64,000 nt of DNA from Rheinheimera soli (GCF_021290985.1 NZ_JAJOYU010000011.1:1-64000), one strand, 5' to 3'. Counted from the stretch's first letter, positions 26,107-36,866 are shown. The notes: generated by a model from the letters alone, not told the origin. Made by a program: numbers and translations.

Positions 26107-27015
26107 ATGACTACAGCAGTAGGCTATGATGGCCCGTTTTATTTAGGTGTAGATGGTGGAGGCAGCAAATGTCGGGTCATCATAGTCACAGAAGACAATC
26201 AGGTAATAGGTGAGGGCTTATCAGGCCCTGCCAATCCGTTACGTGGCATGAAAGTCGCAACCGACTCTATTCTGGCCGCTACCCAACAAGCTTTGACTTG
26301 TGCTGGCATGGCTTTTAAAGATATGTCGAAACTTGTTGTGGGTGCCGGTTTGGCCGGCGTCAATATGCCTGAATACTATCGTATTTTTTCAGAATGGCAG
26401 CATCCGTTTGCGCAATTGCATTTGACCAGCGATTTGCATGTGGCTTGTATTGGTGCTCATCAGGGCGGTGATGGTGCTGTGATTATTGCCGGCACCGGCT
26501 CTTGCGGTTTGGCTGATGTTAAAGGCCAACTGATTGAAGTGGGCGGCCACGGTTTTCCTTATGGCGATAACGGCAGCGGGGCCTGGATAGGCTTACAAAT
26601 GGTACACCATGTGCTGTTAGCCAAAGATTTATTAGGTCCGCAAACGCTGCTGACTGATTTGTTATGCCATGAATTAAAGCTCAGTCAGACCCTGGCTCTG
26701 GTTGATTTCTTTATGCACGCTACTCCCACTACTTATGCCAAATATGCGCCTCTGGTATTTACTGCCGCAGAACAGGGCGATGTTTTGGCGCAGCAAATAG
26801 TGCAGCAAGCTGCGGCTCATATCAGCGCTATAGCCCAACGTTTATTAGTTATTCATCCACCCCGTTTGTCGTTAATTGGTGGTTTGGCGCACAAGTTACA
26901 ACCTTATCTGGCTGGCGAAGTACAACAAAAAGTCACGCCTGCGATAGAAGCGCCAGAATTTGGTGCAGTCTGGTTTGCTAAACAGCGCCAGCAAAAAGCT
27001 CAACGTATTTCGTAA
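26107..27015 (+). CDS. nagK: N-acetylglucosamine kinase (BadF/BcrA ATPase type)
   Basis: 302 residues. The N-terminal phosphate loop is YLGVDGGGSKCRVIIV and the second ATP site is AGTGSCGLAD. GGHGFPYGDNGSGAWIG resembles the sugar kinases of this group. It phosphorylates GlcNAc to GlcNAc-6-phosphate, the entry step in bacteria without a GlcNAc phosphotransferase. It lies first in nagK-nagB-II-nagA-nagP-nagX, all in one direction with gaps of 5-60 bases, so one operon is likely. Confidence 0.92.
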   Translation: MTTAVGYDGPFYLGVDGGGSKCRVIIVTEDNQVIGEGLSGPANPLRGMKVATDSILAATQQALTCAGMAFKDMSKLVVGAGLAGVNMPEYYRIFSEWQHPFAQLHLTSDLHVACIGAHQGGDGAVIIAGTGSCGLADVKGQLIEVGGHGFPYGDNGSGAWIGLQMVHHVLLAKDLLGPQTLLTDLLCHELKLSQTLALVDFFMHATPTTYAKYAPLVFTAAEQGDVLAQQIVQQAAAHISAIAQRLLVIHPPRLSLIGGLAHKLQPYLAGEVQQKVTPAIEAPEFGAVWFAKQRQQKAQRIS

Positions 27016-27048
27016 TAAATCTCTTAACTTTAAGCAGTGAGTAACCCA

Positions 27049-28050
27049 ATGATGACCCGAACTATTATGGCGCAGGAAGCTGCGGAAGCACCAAGCCGGA
27101 TCCGTGAACAATTAGCTGCCAATGCCAGTCGTATTGCCGACATAGTGACGTTGATCAAACAAAAACAGCCACGTTATGTCTATATGGTAGGTCGTGGTTC
27201 ATCCGATCATGCCGGCGTGTTTGCCAAGTATCTGATTGAGATTGAAATAGGTTTACCTGTTGCTGCTGCTGCTCCTTCTATTGCCAGCGTCTACAACAAA
27301 CAGCTGGATTTAACAGGTGCTTTGGTACTGGTGATTTCGCAATCAGGCAGAAGCCCGGATATTCTGGCTCAGGTCGCTATGGCCAAAGCTGCTGGTGCCC
27401 TGGTCATTGCATTGGTAAATGATGAGAGCTCACCTTTAGCTGCACAAGCCGATCAGGTGATCCCTCTGAATGTGGGTGCTGAAAAAGCCGTTGCAGCGAC
27501 AAAAAGTTATTTAGCCACTTTAAGTGCTTTATTGCAGCTGGTTGCCGCATGGTCTGGCAACAGTCAGTTACAGGATGCCGTAATTAGCCTGCCAGAATTA
27601 CTGGAACGGGCTATCGAATTACCTGCTCAACTGACAGCTCAATCCTTAGAAGGGGTGAAGCATCTGGTGGTGTTGGGTCGTGGTCCTGGTTATGCCATCA
27701 GCCGCGAAATTGCACTAAAACTCAAAGAAGTCTGTGGCATTCATGCTGAAGCTTTTTCCAGCGCCGAATTCCTGCATGGCCCTGTGACTTTAGTCAAAGA
27801 TCAGTTCGCTATTGTTGATGTCAGCATAGCAGATGAAGCTAATGCGGCTCATCAGGCACAAATTGCCGAAGTACGTAGCCGTGGTGCTCGTATTGTGCAT
27901 TTGCATCATGCTGATTTGTTATCTAATCCACGGGTATTACCACTGGCTTTATTGCAGCGTTTTTATCTGGATGTTGAAGCTGTAGCACGCAGTCGGGGTG
28001 TGAATCCGGACGCACCTCCAGGCCTGAACAAAGTGACTAAAACGGTCTGA
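27049..28050 (+). CDS. nagB-II: glucosamine-6-phosphate deaminase, NagB-II (SIS domain)
   Basis: The start could be ATG 27049 or GTG 27037; I favour 27049, since GTGAG lies seven bases before it. The 333-residue product has two SIS domains (MVGRGSSDHAGVFAKYLIEIE; VISQSGRSPDILAQ; VVLGRGPGYAISREIALKLKE; EAFSSAEFLHGP). NagB-II turns glucosamine-6-phosphate into fructose-6-phosphate and ammonia and replaces the classic NagB in Alteromonadales. It is the second gene of the likely operon. Confidence 0.9.
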   Translation: MMTRTIMAQEAAEAPSRIREQLAANASRIADIVTLIKQKQPRYVYMVGRGSSDHAGVFAKYLIEIEIGLPVAAAAPSIASVYNKQLDLTGALVLVISQSGRSPDILAQVAMAKAAGALVIALVNDESSPLAAQADQVIPLNVGAEKAVAATKSYLATLSALLQLVAAWSGNSQLQDAVISLPELLERAIELPAQLTAQSLEGVKHLVVLGRGPGYAISREIALKLKEVCGIHAEAFSSAEFLHGPVTLVKDQFAIVDVSIADEANAAHQAQIAEVRSRGARIVHLHHADLLSNPRVLPLALLQRFYLDVEAVARSRGVNPDAPPGLNKVTKTV

Positions 28051-28060
28051 TGAGGTGGTG

Positions 28061-29182
28061 ATGCAACAGATTTCAGTAGCCCGACTGTTTGATGGTCAGA
28101 ACTGGCAGCAGAATGTAACTTTAACTATCGACGCTGGCCGTATTCATTCGATTCAACCTGCTGATGGCGCCGTACTGCAAGGTACGCTGGTGCCAGGTTT
28201 TATCGACGTGCAGGTGAATGGCGGCGGTGGCGCTTTATTTAATACCGATACCAGTCTTGAAGCATTGCGCACTATGGTCAAAGCCCATGCCCAGTTTGGC
28301 AGCACAGCACTCTTGCCTACAGTGATCACTGATTCAGTTGCCGTAATGCAACAAGCTGCGGATGTGATAGCTCAGGCTATTGCCAGCAAAGAGTCTGGTA
28401 TTTTGGGTGTACATTTTGAAGGCCCGCATTTGTCTGTGCCGAAAAAAGGTGTTCACCCTGAACCTCATATCCGGCCTTTATCAGCAGCTGAGCTGGCGAT
28501 TTATCGCCGTACTGATCTGGGCATCAAACTGGTGACAGTGGCACCTGAGAACATTAGTCCTGAACAAATTAAAGATTTAGTGAAAGCTGATGTCATTGTT
28601 TGTTTAGGCCACAGCAACGCAGATGCAGCCACAGTGCAAGCTGCTTTGGCCGCAGGCGCTACAGGATTTACACACTTATACAATGCGATGTCGCCTTTAA
28701 CCTCGCGTGAACCTGGTGTGGTGGGTGCTGCGCTTGCCGATCCACACAGCTGGTGTGGCATTATTTTGGATGGCTTTCATGTGCACCCGCTGGCGGTGAA
28801 AGTGGCCTTAGCGGCTAAGCCAAAAGGCAAACTGCTGATAGTGACAGATGCAATGTCGCCTGTGGGCACCAGTCAAACCGAGTTTGATTTTTTTGACGGC
28901 AAAGTCATACGTGACGGCAATAAATTAACCAATTTAAACGGCAACTTAGCGGGTTCAGTGCTGGATATGGCCAGTGCTGTGTCTTATGCAGTCAAGGTGC
29001 TTGGCCTTGAACTGTCTGAAGCTGTGCGTATGGCATCTTTATACCCAGCCGAGTTTTTAGGCATCAGCCTCGAGCGTGGACAAATCAAAGCAGGGGCAGC
29101 AGCTGATCTGGTTCTGCTGAATGATGAAGGACTGGTACAGCAGTGCTGGCTGGAAGGCCAGACTTTTATCGAAACCAGATAA
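28061..29182 (+). CDS. nagA: N-acetylglucosamine-6-phosphate deacetylase
   Basis: 373 residues from ATG 28061, just behind GAGG; the stop of nagB-II lies 11 bases before it. The metal-dependent amidohydrolase fold is plain: FIDVQVNGGGG, the conserved HFEGPHLS, LGHSNADAATV, HLYNAM, DGFHVHP and VTDAMSPVG with the catalytic Asp. The product removes acetate from GlcNAc-6-phosphate, giving glucosamine-6-phosphate for NagB-II. A conserved family member with no unusual features. Confidence 0.95.
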   Translation: MQQISVARLFDGQNWQQNVTLTIDAGRIHSIQPADGAVLQGTLVPGFIDVQVNGGGGALFNTDTSLEALRTMVKAHAQFGSTALLPTVITDSVAVMQQAADVIAQAIASKESGILGVHFEGPHLSVPKKGVHPEPHIRPLSAAELAIYRRTDLGIKLVTVAPENISPEQIKDLVKADVIVCLGHSNADAATVQAALAAGATGFTHLYNAMSPLTSREPGVVGAALADPHSWCGIILDGFHVHPLAVKVALAAKPKGKLLIVTDAMSPVGTSQTEFDFFDGKVIRDGNKLTNLNGNLAGSVLDMASAVSYAVKVLGLELSEAVRMASLYPAEFLGISLERGQIKAGAAADLVLLNDEGLVQQCWLEGQTFIETR

Positions 29183-29240
29183 CTAATAAATTTATCCAAT
29201 AAATTCAACATAATAACTATTAAAGCAACAGGAAGGAATT

Positions 29241-30545
29241 ATGGAAATGACAGTCGATACCCCCAAGGCGCGTAGTGGCGTTTTGCCTATGGTCATAGTG
29301 GCCATGCTGTTTTTTGTACTGGGTTTTGCCACCTGGCTTAATGGCTCTTTGATGCCGTATTTGAAACAAATGCTGCAACTAACTCCATTGCAGGCATCTC
29401 TGGTGCTGTTTTCCTTTTATATTTCCGTTACTTTTACTGCTTTGCCATCAGCCTGGCTGATCCGCAAGGTAGGTTATAAAAATGGCATGGCATTGGGTAT
29501 GGCTGTGATGATGCTGGCAGGTCTTTTGTATATTCCTGCTGCACAAACTCAAACCTTCGCTTTGTTTTTGCTGGCTCAGCTGGTGATAGGTGCAGGTCAA
29601 ACCTTATTACAAACTGCGGTGAATCCCTATGTGGTGAAAATTGGCCCTGAAGAAACTGCTGCTGTGCGTATCAGTATTATGGGTATTCTGAATAAAACTG
29701 CGGGTGTGGTTGCTCCCTTGGTGTTTACGGCCTTGATTGTCAGTGGCTTTACCGCTCCTGTAGATACTGCGCTAACCCCGGAACAAATTGACGCTATGGC
29801 TGCTAGTCTGGTGTTTCCTTATTTAGGATTGGCTGCATTTTTAGGTCTGTTGGGTTTAGCTGTTAAATACTCACCTTTGCCTGAACTGGAAAAAGAGTCT
29901 GGCACAGGTACAGGTGTTGAACAGCTAAAAGCTGTCTTGGCGAAACCAGCGCTGGTACTGGGTGTACTGTCGTTATTTGTTTATGTCGCAGTTGAAGTGA
30001 TAGCAGGCGATACCATAGGTTTGTTTGCGTTGTCGCTTGGTGTTGAACGCTACACAGTGATGACGTCTTACACTATGGCTTGTATGGTGGTGGGCTATAT
30101 CCTAGGTATTCTTCTCATCCCTCGTGTTTTATCCCAGCAAAAAGCTTTGGCTGTCTCTGCAGTCTTAGGTTTAGTTTTAACTCTGGCTATAGTCTTTGGC
30201 GATACCAACTCTTACCTGATAGCGAATGCGCTGCTGGTGCCTTTTGGCGGCACAGCTTTGCCAGACGCCTTGTTATTTATCGCTATTCTGGGCTTAGCCA
30301 ATGCCATTGTCTGGCCTGCGGTCTGGCCTCTGGCTTTATCAGGTCTTGGCACTTTAACCAGTATTGGTTCGGCTTTACTCATTATGGGTATTGCGGGCGG
30401 CGCTTTTGGTCCTTTGTTTTGGGGTCTTGCCAGCGGCACAGCCTTAGGGCAGCAGGGCGCGTATCTGGTGATGTTGCCTTGTTATGCCTTTATCCTGTTT
30501 TATGCGTTGAAGGGGCATAAGCTCACCAGTTGGAAAAGCTCTTAA
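29241..30545 (+). CDS. nagP: GlcNAc transporter of the FucP/GluP MFS type
   Basis: 434 residues behind AGGAAGGA, with about 12 membrane helices. The family loops are present (FVLGFATWLNGSLMPYLKQ; LQTAVNPYVVKIGPEETAAVRI, as in FucP-like sugar:H+ symporters). NagP brings GlcNAc over the inner membrane for NagK to phosphorylate, fitting its position in the operon. It is separated by 58 bases from nagA and 18 from nagX. Confidence 0.93.
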   Translation: MEMTVDTPKARSGVLPMVIVAMLFFVLGFATWLNGSLMPYLKQMLQLTPLQASLVLFSFYISVTFTALPSAWLIRKVGYKNGMALGMAVMMLAGLLYIPAAQTQTFALFLLAQLVIGAGQTLLQTAVNPYVVKIGPEETAAVRISIMGILNKTAGVVAPLVFTALIVSGFTAPVDTALTPEQIDAMAASLVFPYLGLAAFLGLLGLAVKYSPLPELEKESGTGTGVEQLKAVLAKPALVLGVLSLFVYVAVEVIAGDTIGLFALSLGVERYTVMTSYTMACMVVGYILGILLIPRVLSQQKALAVSAVLGLVLTLAIVFGDTNSYLIANALLVPFGGTALPDALLFIAILGLANAIVWPAVWPLALSGLGTLTSIGSALLIMGIAGGAFGPLFWGLASGTALGQQGAYLVMLPCYAFILFYALKGHKLTSWKSS

Positions 30546-30563
30546 TTTATTAAAGGCGCCTTT

Positions 30564-31655
30564 ATGTTTTCACCACGTTTTTATGCGCTGGATGCGTTAA
30601 GAGGCTTAGCCATAGCTCTGATGATCCTGGTCAATACACCGGGATCCTGGCAGCATGTCTATACACCGCTTTTGCATGCTCCCTGGGATGGATTTACTTT
30701 TGCCGATATCGTCTTCCCCACCTTTTTGTTTGTGGTGGGGGCCGCGATGTTTTATTCGCTGAAAACTGCCGTCTTATCCAGACAAAGCTTGTGGCGGGTT
30801 AGCAGTAGGGCTTTAAAGTTAATTGGCATTGGTGTGTTGCTAAACTACGTGCCTTTTACTGTGGATCTGACCGAATTACGTTTGCCCGGAGTATTACAAC
30901 GTATAGGTTTGGCCTACTGGCTGGCCGCCTTGTTGATTTTGACGGTAAAACGCAGTTACTTGCCTTTTGTTGCTGTGGCTTTGGTGTTGTTGTATTGGTT
31001 AGCGCTGGTGCTGGGTGGTGGCGAGCAGCCTTATAGCCTGGATCACAATCTGGTGCGGCACTTCGATTTAGCCATTTTTGGCGCTGCTCATTTGTATCAG
31101 GGTTTTGGTGTGGCTTTTGATCCTGAAGGCTTATTAAGCACTCTGCCTTGTGTGGTGGCTGTCTTAATTGGTTTTGGTACAGCTGCGTTTTTACAGGGCA
31201 AACAGCAGCACCAAGCCTTGCGTCTTTTATTACTGGCTGGTGTGGCTCTGGTGGTTCTGGCTTTGCTTTGGCAGGTGCTTTGGTCTATTAATAAAGCCTT
31301 ATGGTCCGGTAGTTATCTGGCGCTGAGCAGTGGTTTAATTTTGTTGCTGTTAGCAGCTTTGGTCTGGTGTATTGATATCAAAGGCTGGACTGGTCTGGCA
31401 GAGCCTCTGAAAGTCTATGGCACTAACCCACTCTTTATTTATATTTTGTCCTGGCTTTGGGCAGTATTGATAGGGCAGCTGATTTTTATTCCAACAGACG
31501 CAGGTTCAGTCTCTTTGTATCAGTGGGGTTTTGAACAATTAGCTTTGGTGTTCCCAGCCAAGCTGGCGTCTTTTGTATTTGCGCTGCTGCATGTGGTTGG
31601 ATTCTGGTATCTGTCATTGCTGCTGTATAAACGCAATATATTCATTAAGCTTTAA
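30564..31655 (+). CDS. nagX: NagX, heparan-glucosaminide N-acetyltransferase-like membrane protein
   Basis: 363 residues with about 10 membrane segments. The N-terminal signature FYALDALRGLAIALMILVNTPGSW resembles the acyltransferases of the HGSNAT/DUF5009 type. In several GlcNAc clusters nagX is the last gene; it is thought to act on GlcNAc or its oligomers in the periplasm, but the reaction is not settled. It ends right at the inverted copy of the ~78-bp repeat. Confidence 0.88.
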   Translation: MFSPRFYALDALRGLAIALMILVNTPGSWQHVYTPLLHAPWDGFTFADIVFPTFLFVVGAAMFYSLKTAVLSRQSLWRVSSRALKLIGIGVLLNYVPFTVDLTELRLPGVLQRIGLAYWLAALLILTVKRSYLPFVAVALVLLYWLALVLGGGEQPYSLDHNLVRHFDLAIFGAAHLYQGFGVAFDPEGLLSTLPCVVAVLIGFGTAAFLQGKQQHQALRLLLLAGVALVVLALLWQVLWSINKALWSGSYLALSSGLILLLLAALVWCIDIKGWTGLAEPLKVYGTNPLFIYILSWLWAVLIGQLIFIPTDAGSVSLYQWGFEQLALVFPAKLASFVFALLHVVGFWYLSLLLYKRNIFIKL

Positions 31656-31732
31656 AAAAAACATTGTAAGGAACAATGTTTAACAATGCGAAGCATTGGC
31701 CCGTGAGGGGAGCGTCAGGGATGGTCGCGAAT
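31656..31732 (-). repeat. inverted copy of the ~78-bp repeat
   Basis: Read on the minus strand it begins ATTCGCGACCATCC, contains GGGCCAATGCTTCGCATTG and ends CAATGTTTTT. It matches the two tandem units at 16223-16377 but with more changes. It starts at the nagX stop codon and is joined to the same TGGGGTC hairpin. The three copies bracket the GlcNAc cluster in inverted orientation. Confidence 0.75.
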
Positions 31733-31733
31733 A

Positions 31734-31759
31734 AAAATGGGGTCGTATGACCCCATTTT
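31734..31759. terminator. bidirectional terminator beside the repeat
   Basis: AAAATGGGGTC/GACCCCATTTT stem with a GTAT loop between convergent nagX and wzi-like genes. It matches the hairpin at 16178-16206. Confidence 0.85.
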
Positions 31760-31777
31760 ACTCTGACCCGAATTAAC

Positions 31778-33193
31778 TTAGAACCTGTATTCCCAGGTGG
31801 TAGCTGCGGCTACTTCGTCAGCACCTTCAGGCAATAATGGCGATTGATCCAGATAACGTAACTGCAGACTCAGCAAACCATTAAAAAATGGTCGTCTGTG
31901 TTCTGCTTTGGCTTGCCAGCTTTGTTCACTTTCACCGGTATTGTCATAATAATTAGCCAGATACAGATGGCCTGACCAACTGATACCGTCATACGTCTGG
32001 TAATGATAGCCAGCACTTAATACCCGAGCGTCTTTGCCATAACCGCTGCCAATCACACGGCCGTATCTGCTGTAGCCCTGAGGGTACAACTCGCCCTGAT
32101 AAGCGCAATCGCCTTTAATCACTGAGTCAGGACAATCAATATAAGTATCTGAATACTCCATATTTACCGTATGAATGCCTGAGCTATTGCCCCAGTAACT
32201 GCGCACGCCAGCCAGTAACAAAGGGTTGTCTGGCAGTCCTTCTGCGTTATCGTCATCAGCCAGTTCAACATAAGCCGTCAGCGGCTGGTTCAGCAGATTG
32301 AAGTGATAACTTAAATCTATGGCCGCTCTTTGATCGGAATTAGCAGTGGCTTCGTCTTTATTGATAACCATATCCCACCAGTCACCAAAACCATTATTTT
32401 TACCCCGGCCACCCCATTGACTGACGCGGGATATACCCAGCTCAACGGTAGCTGTAGGTCTGAAATTGAAACGCCCGCCCCAATAACGGGTTTGGCTGAC
32501 TGGACTTTGATGTTCACCTAAGCCTATAAAGGTAGTGAAACTCCATGGTCCTAACCAGTTCAGCACTGGCAAATCTATGGCATCCCACCCATGGCGACTT
32601 AAACGTACAGAAGGTAATGGCCTGGCGTTGTTACTTTGCAGCAAGGCGCTTTGTTGGCCTGGACCCCACCAGGTACTGACCTGATCGACCGACAATACCC
32701 AGTTGCCCAGCAGTGCCGCCAGATAACTATTGTCGTAGGTTAAATCCTGTTCTGTGCTGCCATCATGGCGTTTGCGGTAATGCACTTCTGAACGGCCGGC
32801 AAACATATCATTCTGAAACTCACTGAATACTGTGATGCTAGCTTGATCCTGATAGGTTTCACCAAAACTCTGAATACCCATTTGTTCTGAATTGGCCTTG
32901 AGTTTAATCCCTGAGGTTTTATCACTTTCGTTGACATTCAAAGCTTTACGCACATGAGCCAGAGCAAAAGTCACTTCCTCACTGTAACGGCGATTCGGAG
33001 CCTTAGCTAAATCTTTGGCGATGTTTTTCCACATCAATGGATAGGTATTGACAGGACCACTGATTAAACCTGCGTGAGACAAGGTTTGCAGCGACTGGCG
33101 CAGGTAATTGTCCTGCGTATCCATCCAGGGTGTTGCTTGTGCTGACAACGCCAGAAAAGCCAGAGTAAAAGTGCTGTACTTGAGTTTTTTCAT
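31778..33193 (-). CDS. capsule assembly Wzi-like outer-membrane protein
   Basis: 471 residues from ATG 33193; an upstream in-frame codon at 33202 is less likely. It has a signal peptide (MKKLKYSTFTLAFLALSAQA) and a beta-rich body ending in a C-terminal aromatic (TTWEYRF), typical of an outer-membrane barrel. The segments VNTYPLMWKNIAKDLAK and STWWGPGQQSALLQSNNARP are like Wzi, which anchors capsule to the surface. No capsule genes are nearby. It lies 24 bases behind coaD in the same direction. Confidence 0.85.
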   Translation of the reverse strand: MKKLKYSTFTLAFLALSAQATPWMDTQDNYLRQSLQTLSHAGLISGPVNTYPLMWKNIAKDLAKAPNRRYSEEVTFALAHVRKALNVNESDKTSGIKLKANSEQMGIQSFGETYQDQASITVFSEFQNDMFAGRSEVHYRKRHDGSTEQDLTYDNSYLAALLGNWVLSVDQVSTWWGPGQQSALLQSNNARPLPSVRLSRHGWDAIDLPVLNWLGPWSFTTFIGLGEHQSPVSQTRYWGGRFNFRPTATVELGISRVSQWGGRGKNNGFGDWWDMVINKDEATANSDQRAAIDLSYHFNLLNQPLTAYVELADDDNAEGLPDNPLLLAGVRSYWGNSSGIHTVNMEYSDTYIDCPDSVIKGDCAYQGELYPQGYSRYGRVIGSGYGKDARVLSAGYHYQTYDGISWSGHLYLANYYDNTGESEQSWQAKAEHRRPFFNGLLSLQLRYLDQSPLLPEGADEVAAATTWEYRF

Positions 33194-33217
33194 TACGACC
33201 AAAATCCGTATTTCAAA

Positions 33218-33739
<522 letters not shown>

Positions 33740-33808
33740 CTAGAGTTTTTAATCGAATTGGCGTTACTATAGCAAATTAATAAAAAATAAATAAAAAGAA
33801 ATACGCGG

Positions 33809-34468
33809 ATGGATAAGAAGCTACGAACTAAGGACAAGATACTGCAGGCGAGTATCGAGTTATTTAATCAGCAGGGTGAACGTTGTATCACCACCAATCA
33901 TATAGCGGCGCATTTGGGCATCAGCCCCGGTAATCTGTATTACCACTTTCGTAACAAAGAAGACATAGTGAGGAATATTTTTCGCGAGTACGCTAAGTTA
34001 CTGGATAGCAGATTGCAACCTCCCAGTCAGCCATCAGAGGCTCTGGATTCGTTGGCCCAGTATCTGGATGTGGTATTTGAGCTGATGTGGCGTTTTCATT
34101 TTTTTTACGCCAACCTGCCAGATATTTTGTCGCGTGATCAAGCCTTGCAGCAGGATTACCTGACAGTGCAAAAGGCTGTATTAGCAAAAGTGATTTCTGT
34201 ATTGAGTGCATTAAAAAAGGCGGATGTGATTGCCATAGATGACGCAGATATAGCGAACTTCGCTCACACCATCAAGCTCGTGGTTACTTTCTGGATCAGT
34301 TACTTAAAAACCCAGGAACCACAAACCACTATGAGTAAAGAGCAGGCCTACCTTGGGGTATTAAAAGTGCTGCTGTTATTTAAGCCTTATGCCACAGCTC
34401 AAGCTCTGCCTCGCATCGAAAAACTGCAGCAGCATTATCAGGCCTTGTCTGGTGATCAGACGATTTAA
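33809..34468 (+). CDS. TetR-family transcriptional regulator
   Basis: 219 residues. The N-terminal DNA-binding domain is clear (ILQASIELFNQQGERCITTN; AHLGISPGNLYYHFRNKEDIVRNIF). The remainder is an all-helical ligand domain with an aromatic run (WRFHFFYANLPDIL). It is divergent from coaD by 105 bases, which may be a shared control region. Its ligand and targets are unknown. The helix-turn-helix followed by a long hydrophobic domain resembles regulators of fatty-acid or membrane genes. Confidence 0.9.
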   Translation: MDKKLRTKDKILQASIELFNQQGERCITTNHIAAHLGISPGNLYYHFRNKEDIVRNIFREYAKLLDSRLQPPSQPSEALDSLAQYLDVVFELMWRFHFFYANLPDILSRDQALQQDYLTVQKAVLAKVISVLSALKKADVIAIDDADIANFAHTIKLVVTFWISYLKTQEPQTTMSKEQAYLGVLKVLLLFKPYATAQALPRIEKLQQHYQALSGDQTI

Positions 34469-34604
34469 AGGTTCGCTGGCAACTATTTGCTACGCAACTA
34501 ATCCGATCTGCAGCCTTTTCTGACAGAAAAGCGCTGCATCCCTTGCGCTTAGTGATTACAATACGGCGGATTTTACCAAGCCCTCAGCCTTTCTGGAGAA
34601 AGTT

Positions 34605-35801
34605 ATGCGAACGACTCCTTTCCTTGCACACTTACAACAACAAATAGAAGACGTAAAAGTGCAAGGCCTGTACAAAGCCGAACGAGTGATCAGCTCGCAG
34701 CAACAAGCCACCGTGACCGTAGGTCATGAACAAGTATTAAATTTCTGTGCCAATAACTACTTAGGTTTAGCCAACAACCCGGAGTTGATTAAAGCAGCCC
34801 AGCAAGGCCTGGACTCTCACGGTTTTGGGGTAGCCTCTGTGCGTTTTATCTGTGGTACTCAGGATATTCACAAAGAACTGGAACAAAAAATCAGCGGCTT
34901 TTTAGGCACTGAAGACACTATTTTGTATTCCTCTTGTTTTGATGCCAACGGTGGTTTATTCGAAACTATTTTAGGCGCTGAAGATGCGGTGATTTCAGAT
35001 TCGTTAAACCATGCATCGATCATCGATGGTGTGCGTTTATGCAAAGCCAAACGTTACCGCTATGCCAATAACGATATGGCCGAATTAGAAGCCCAGCTGA
35101 AACAAGCGGATGCTGATGGCGCTCGTTTTAAACTGATTGCCACAGACGGCGTATTTTCTATGGATGGCGTGATAGCCGACTTAAAATCCATTTGTGATTT
35201 AGCTGACAAATACAATGCGCTGGTGATGGTGGACGACAGTCACGCTGTAGGTTTTGTTGGTAAAAATGGCCGTGGCACTCACGAATACTGCGATGTGCTG
35301 GAGCGTGTGGATATAATCACCGGCACTTTAGGCAAAGCCTTAGGTGGCGCTTCAGGTGGTTACACTTCAGGCAAAAAAGAAGTGATTGAATGGTTACGCC
35401 AGCGTTCACGCCCTTATTTATTTTCTAACTCTTTAGCGCCTTCTATTGTGACAGCTTCTATCAAAGTGCTGGACTTACTGGCCAATGGTGATGCGCTGCG
35501 CGCTAAATTGTGGGACAACGTTAGCTATTTCCGCGAAAAAATGTCGGCCGCTGGTTTTACACTGGCAGGTAAAGATCACGCTATTATTCCTGTGATGTTA
35601 GGCGATGCCAAAGTAGCAGCCGAAATGGCGCGCCGTATGCTCGCAGAAGGTATTTATGTAGTGGGATTCTCTTTCCCTGTAGTGCCAAAAGATCAGGCGC
35701 GTATTCGCACCCAGATCTCGGCTGCACATAACAAAGAACACCTGGATAAAGCCATCAATGCCTTTATCCGTATTGGTAAAGAAATGGGCGTAATTGCCTG
35801 A
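34605..35801 (+). CDS. kbl: 2-amino-3-ketobutyrate CoA ligase (glycine C-acetyltransferase)
   Basis: 398 residues, as in the known enzyme. The PLP lysine lies in [16 protein letters not shown], and [14 protein letters not shown] and [11 protein letters not shown] are family marks. It splits 2-amino-3-ketobutyrate with CoA to glycine and acetyl-CoA, the second step of threonine breakdown. It lies just before tdh in the usual kbl-tdh pair, with an 11-base gap. Confidence 0.95.
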   Translation: MRTTPFLAHLQQQIEDVKVQGLYKAERVISSQQQATVTVGHEQVLNFCANNYLGLANNPELIKAAQQGLDSHGFGVASVRFICGTQDIHKELEQKISGFLGTEDTILYSSCFDANGGLFETILGAEDAVISDSLNHASIIDGVRLCKAKRYRYANNDMAELEAQLKQADADGARFKLIATDGVFSMDGVIADLKSICDLADKYNALVMVDDSHAVGFVGKNGRGTHEYCDVLERVDIITGTLGKALGGASGGYTSGKKEVIEWLRQRSRPYLFSNSLAPSIVTASIKVLDLLANGDALRAKLWDNVSYFREKMSAAGFTLAGKDHAIIPVMLGDAKVAAEMARRMLAEGIYVVGFSFPVVPKDQARIRTQISAAHNKEHLDKAINAFIRIGKEMGVIA

Positions 35802-35811
35802 GGACGCCATG

Positions 35812-36834
35812 ATGAAAGCATTAGCAAAATTAAAAGCAGAACCGGGCATTTGGCAAACCGAAGTGGACATGCCAAAAGTAGGTCCGAATGATGTTCTGAT
35901 TAAAATCAAAAAAACCGCCATCTGTGGCACAGACGTGCACATTTACAAATGGGATGAATGGGCGCAAAACACTATTCCTCATGGCATGGTGGTTGGGCAC
36001 GAATATGTCGGCGAAGTAGTGGATATGGGCTCAGAAGTGCGTGGTTTTGCCAAAGGCGATCGCGTATCGGGTGAAGGCCATTTAGTCTGTGGTTTCTGCC
36101 GTAACTGCCGCGCCGGTCGTGTGCATTTATGCCGCAATACCATAGGTGTTGGCGTCAACCGTGAAGGCTCTTTTGCTGAATACCTGTCTATTCCGGCTTT
36201 TAACGTCTTTAAAATTCCGGACAATATTCCGGATAATATCGCCGCTATCTTCGATCCATTTGGCAACGCTGTTCACACTGCTTTGTCTTTTGACTTAGTG
36301 GGTGAAGACGTACTGATCACAGGCGCTGGCCCTATCGGCATTATGGCTGTGGCTGTAGCCCGTCATGTTGGTGCCCGTCATATCGTCATCACAGACGTAA
36401 ACCCATACCGCTTAGAATTGGCACGTAAAATGGGCGCGACCCGAGCAGTAGACGTCAGCAAAGAAAACTTAAAAGACGTGATGAAAGAGCTGGGCATGAC
36501 CGAAGGTTTTGACGTAGGTCTGGAAATGTCCGGTGTGCCTTCTGCGTTTCGTAGCATGCTGGACACCATCAACCACGGTGGAAAAATTGCCATGCTGGGT
36601 ATTCCACCTTCAGATATGGCAGTGGACTGGAACAAAGTTATTTTTAAAGGCCTGGTGATCAAAGGTATTTATGGTCGCGAAATGTTTGAAACCTGGTACA
36701 AAATGGCCAGCTTAATTCAGTCAGGTCTGGACTTAACTCCTATAGTCACTCACGAAATGCCAATGGAAAACTACAAGGAAGGTTTTGAGATTATGTGCTC
36801 AGGCCAGTCCGGCAAAGTGATCCTCAACTGGTAA
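35812..36834 (+). CDS. tdh: L-threonine 3-dehydrogenase
   Basis: 340 residues from ATG 35812, behind GAGGACGCC, giving [12 protein letters not shown] as in the E. coli enzyme; ATG 35809 is a possible alternative. The catalytic zinc ligands lie in CGTDVHIY and GHEYVGEV, the structural zinc in [15 protein letters not shown], and the NAD loop is GAGPIGIMA. It oxidises threonine to 2-amino-3-ketobutyrate, which Kbl then cleaves. The two genes form an operon. Confidence 0.95.
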   Translation: MKALAKLKAEPGIWQTEVDMPKVGPNDVLIKIKKTAICGTDVHIYKWDEWAQNTIPHGMVVGHEYVGEVVDMGSEVRGFAKGDRVSGEGHLVCGFCRNCRAGRVHLCRNTIGVGVNREGSFAEYLSIPAFNVFKIPDNIPDNIAAIFDPFGNAVHTALSFDLVGEDVLITGAGPIGIMAVAVARHVGARHIVITDVNPYRLELARKMGATRAVDVSKENLKDVMKELGMTEGFDVGLEMSGVPSAFRSMLDTINHGGKIAMLGIPPSDMAVDWNKVIFKGLVIKGIYGREMFETWYKMASLIQSGLDLTPIVTHEMPMENYKEGFEIMCSGQSGKVILNW

Positions 36835-36839
36835 TTTGA

Positions 36840-36866
36840 CGGGGGCAGAGTTTCGCTCTGCCCCCG
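36840..36866. terminator. hairpin after tdh
   Basis: GGGGGCAGAG/CTCTGCCCCC stem, with only a short TTCG loop region. It is followed within 20 bases by three CTGTTTTTGT-like direct repeats. It probably ends the kbl-tdh transcript. Confidence 0.65.
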
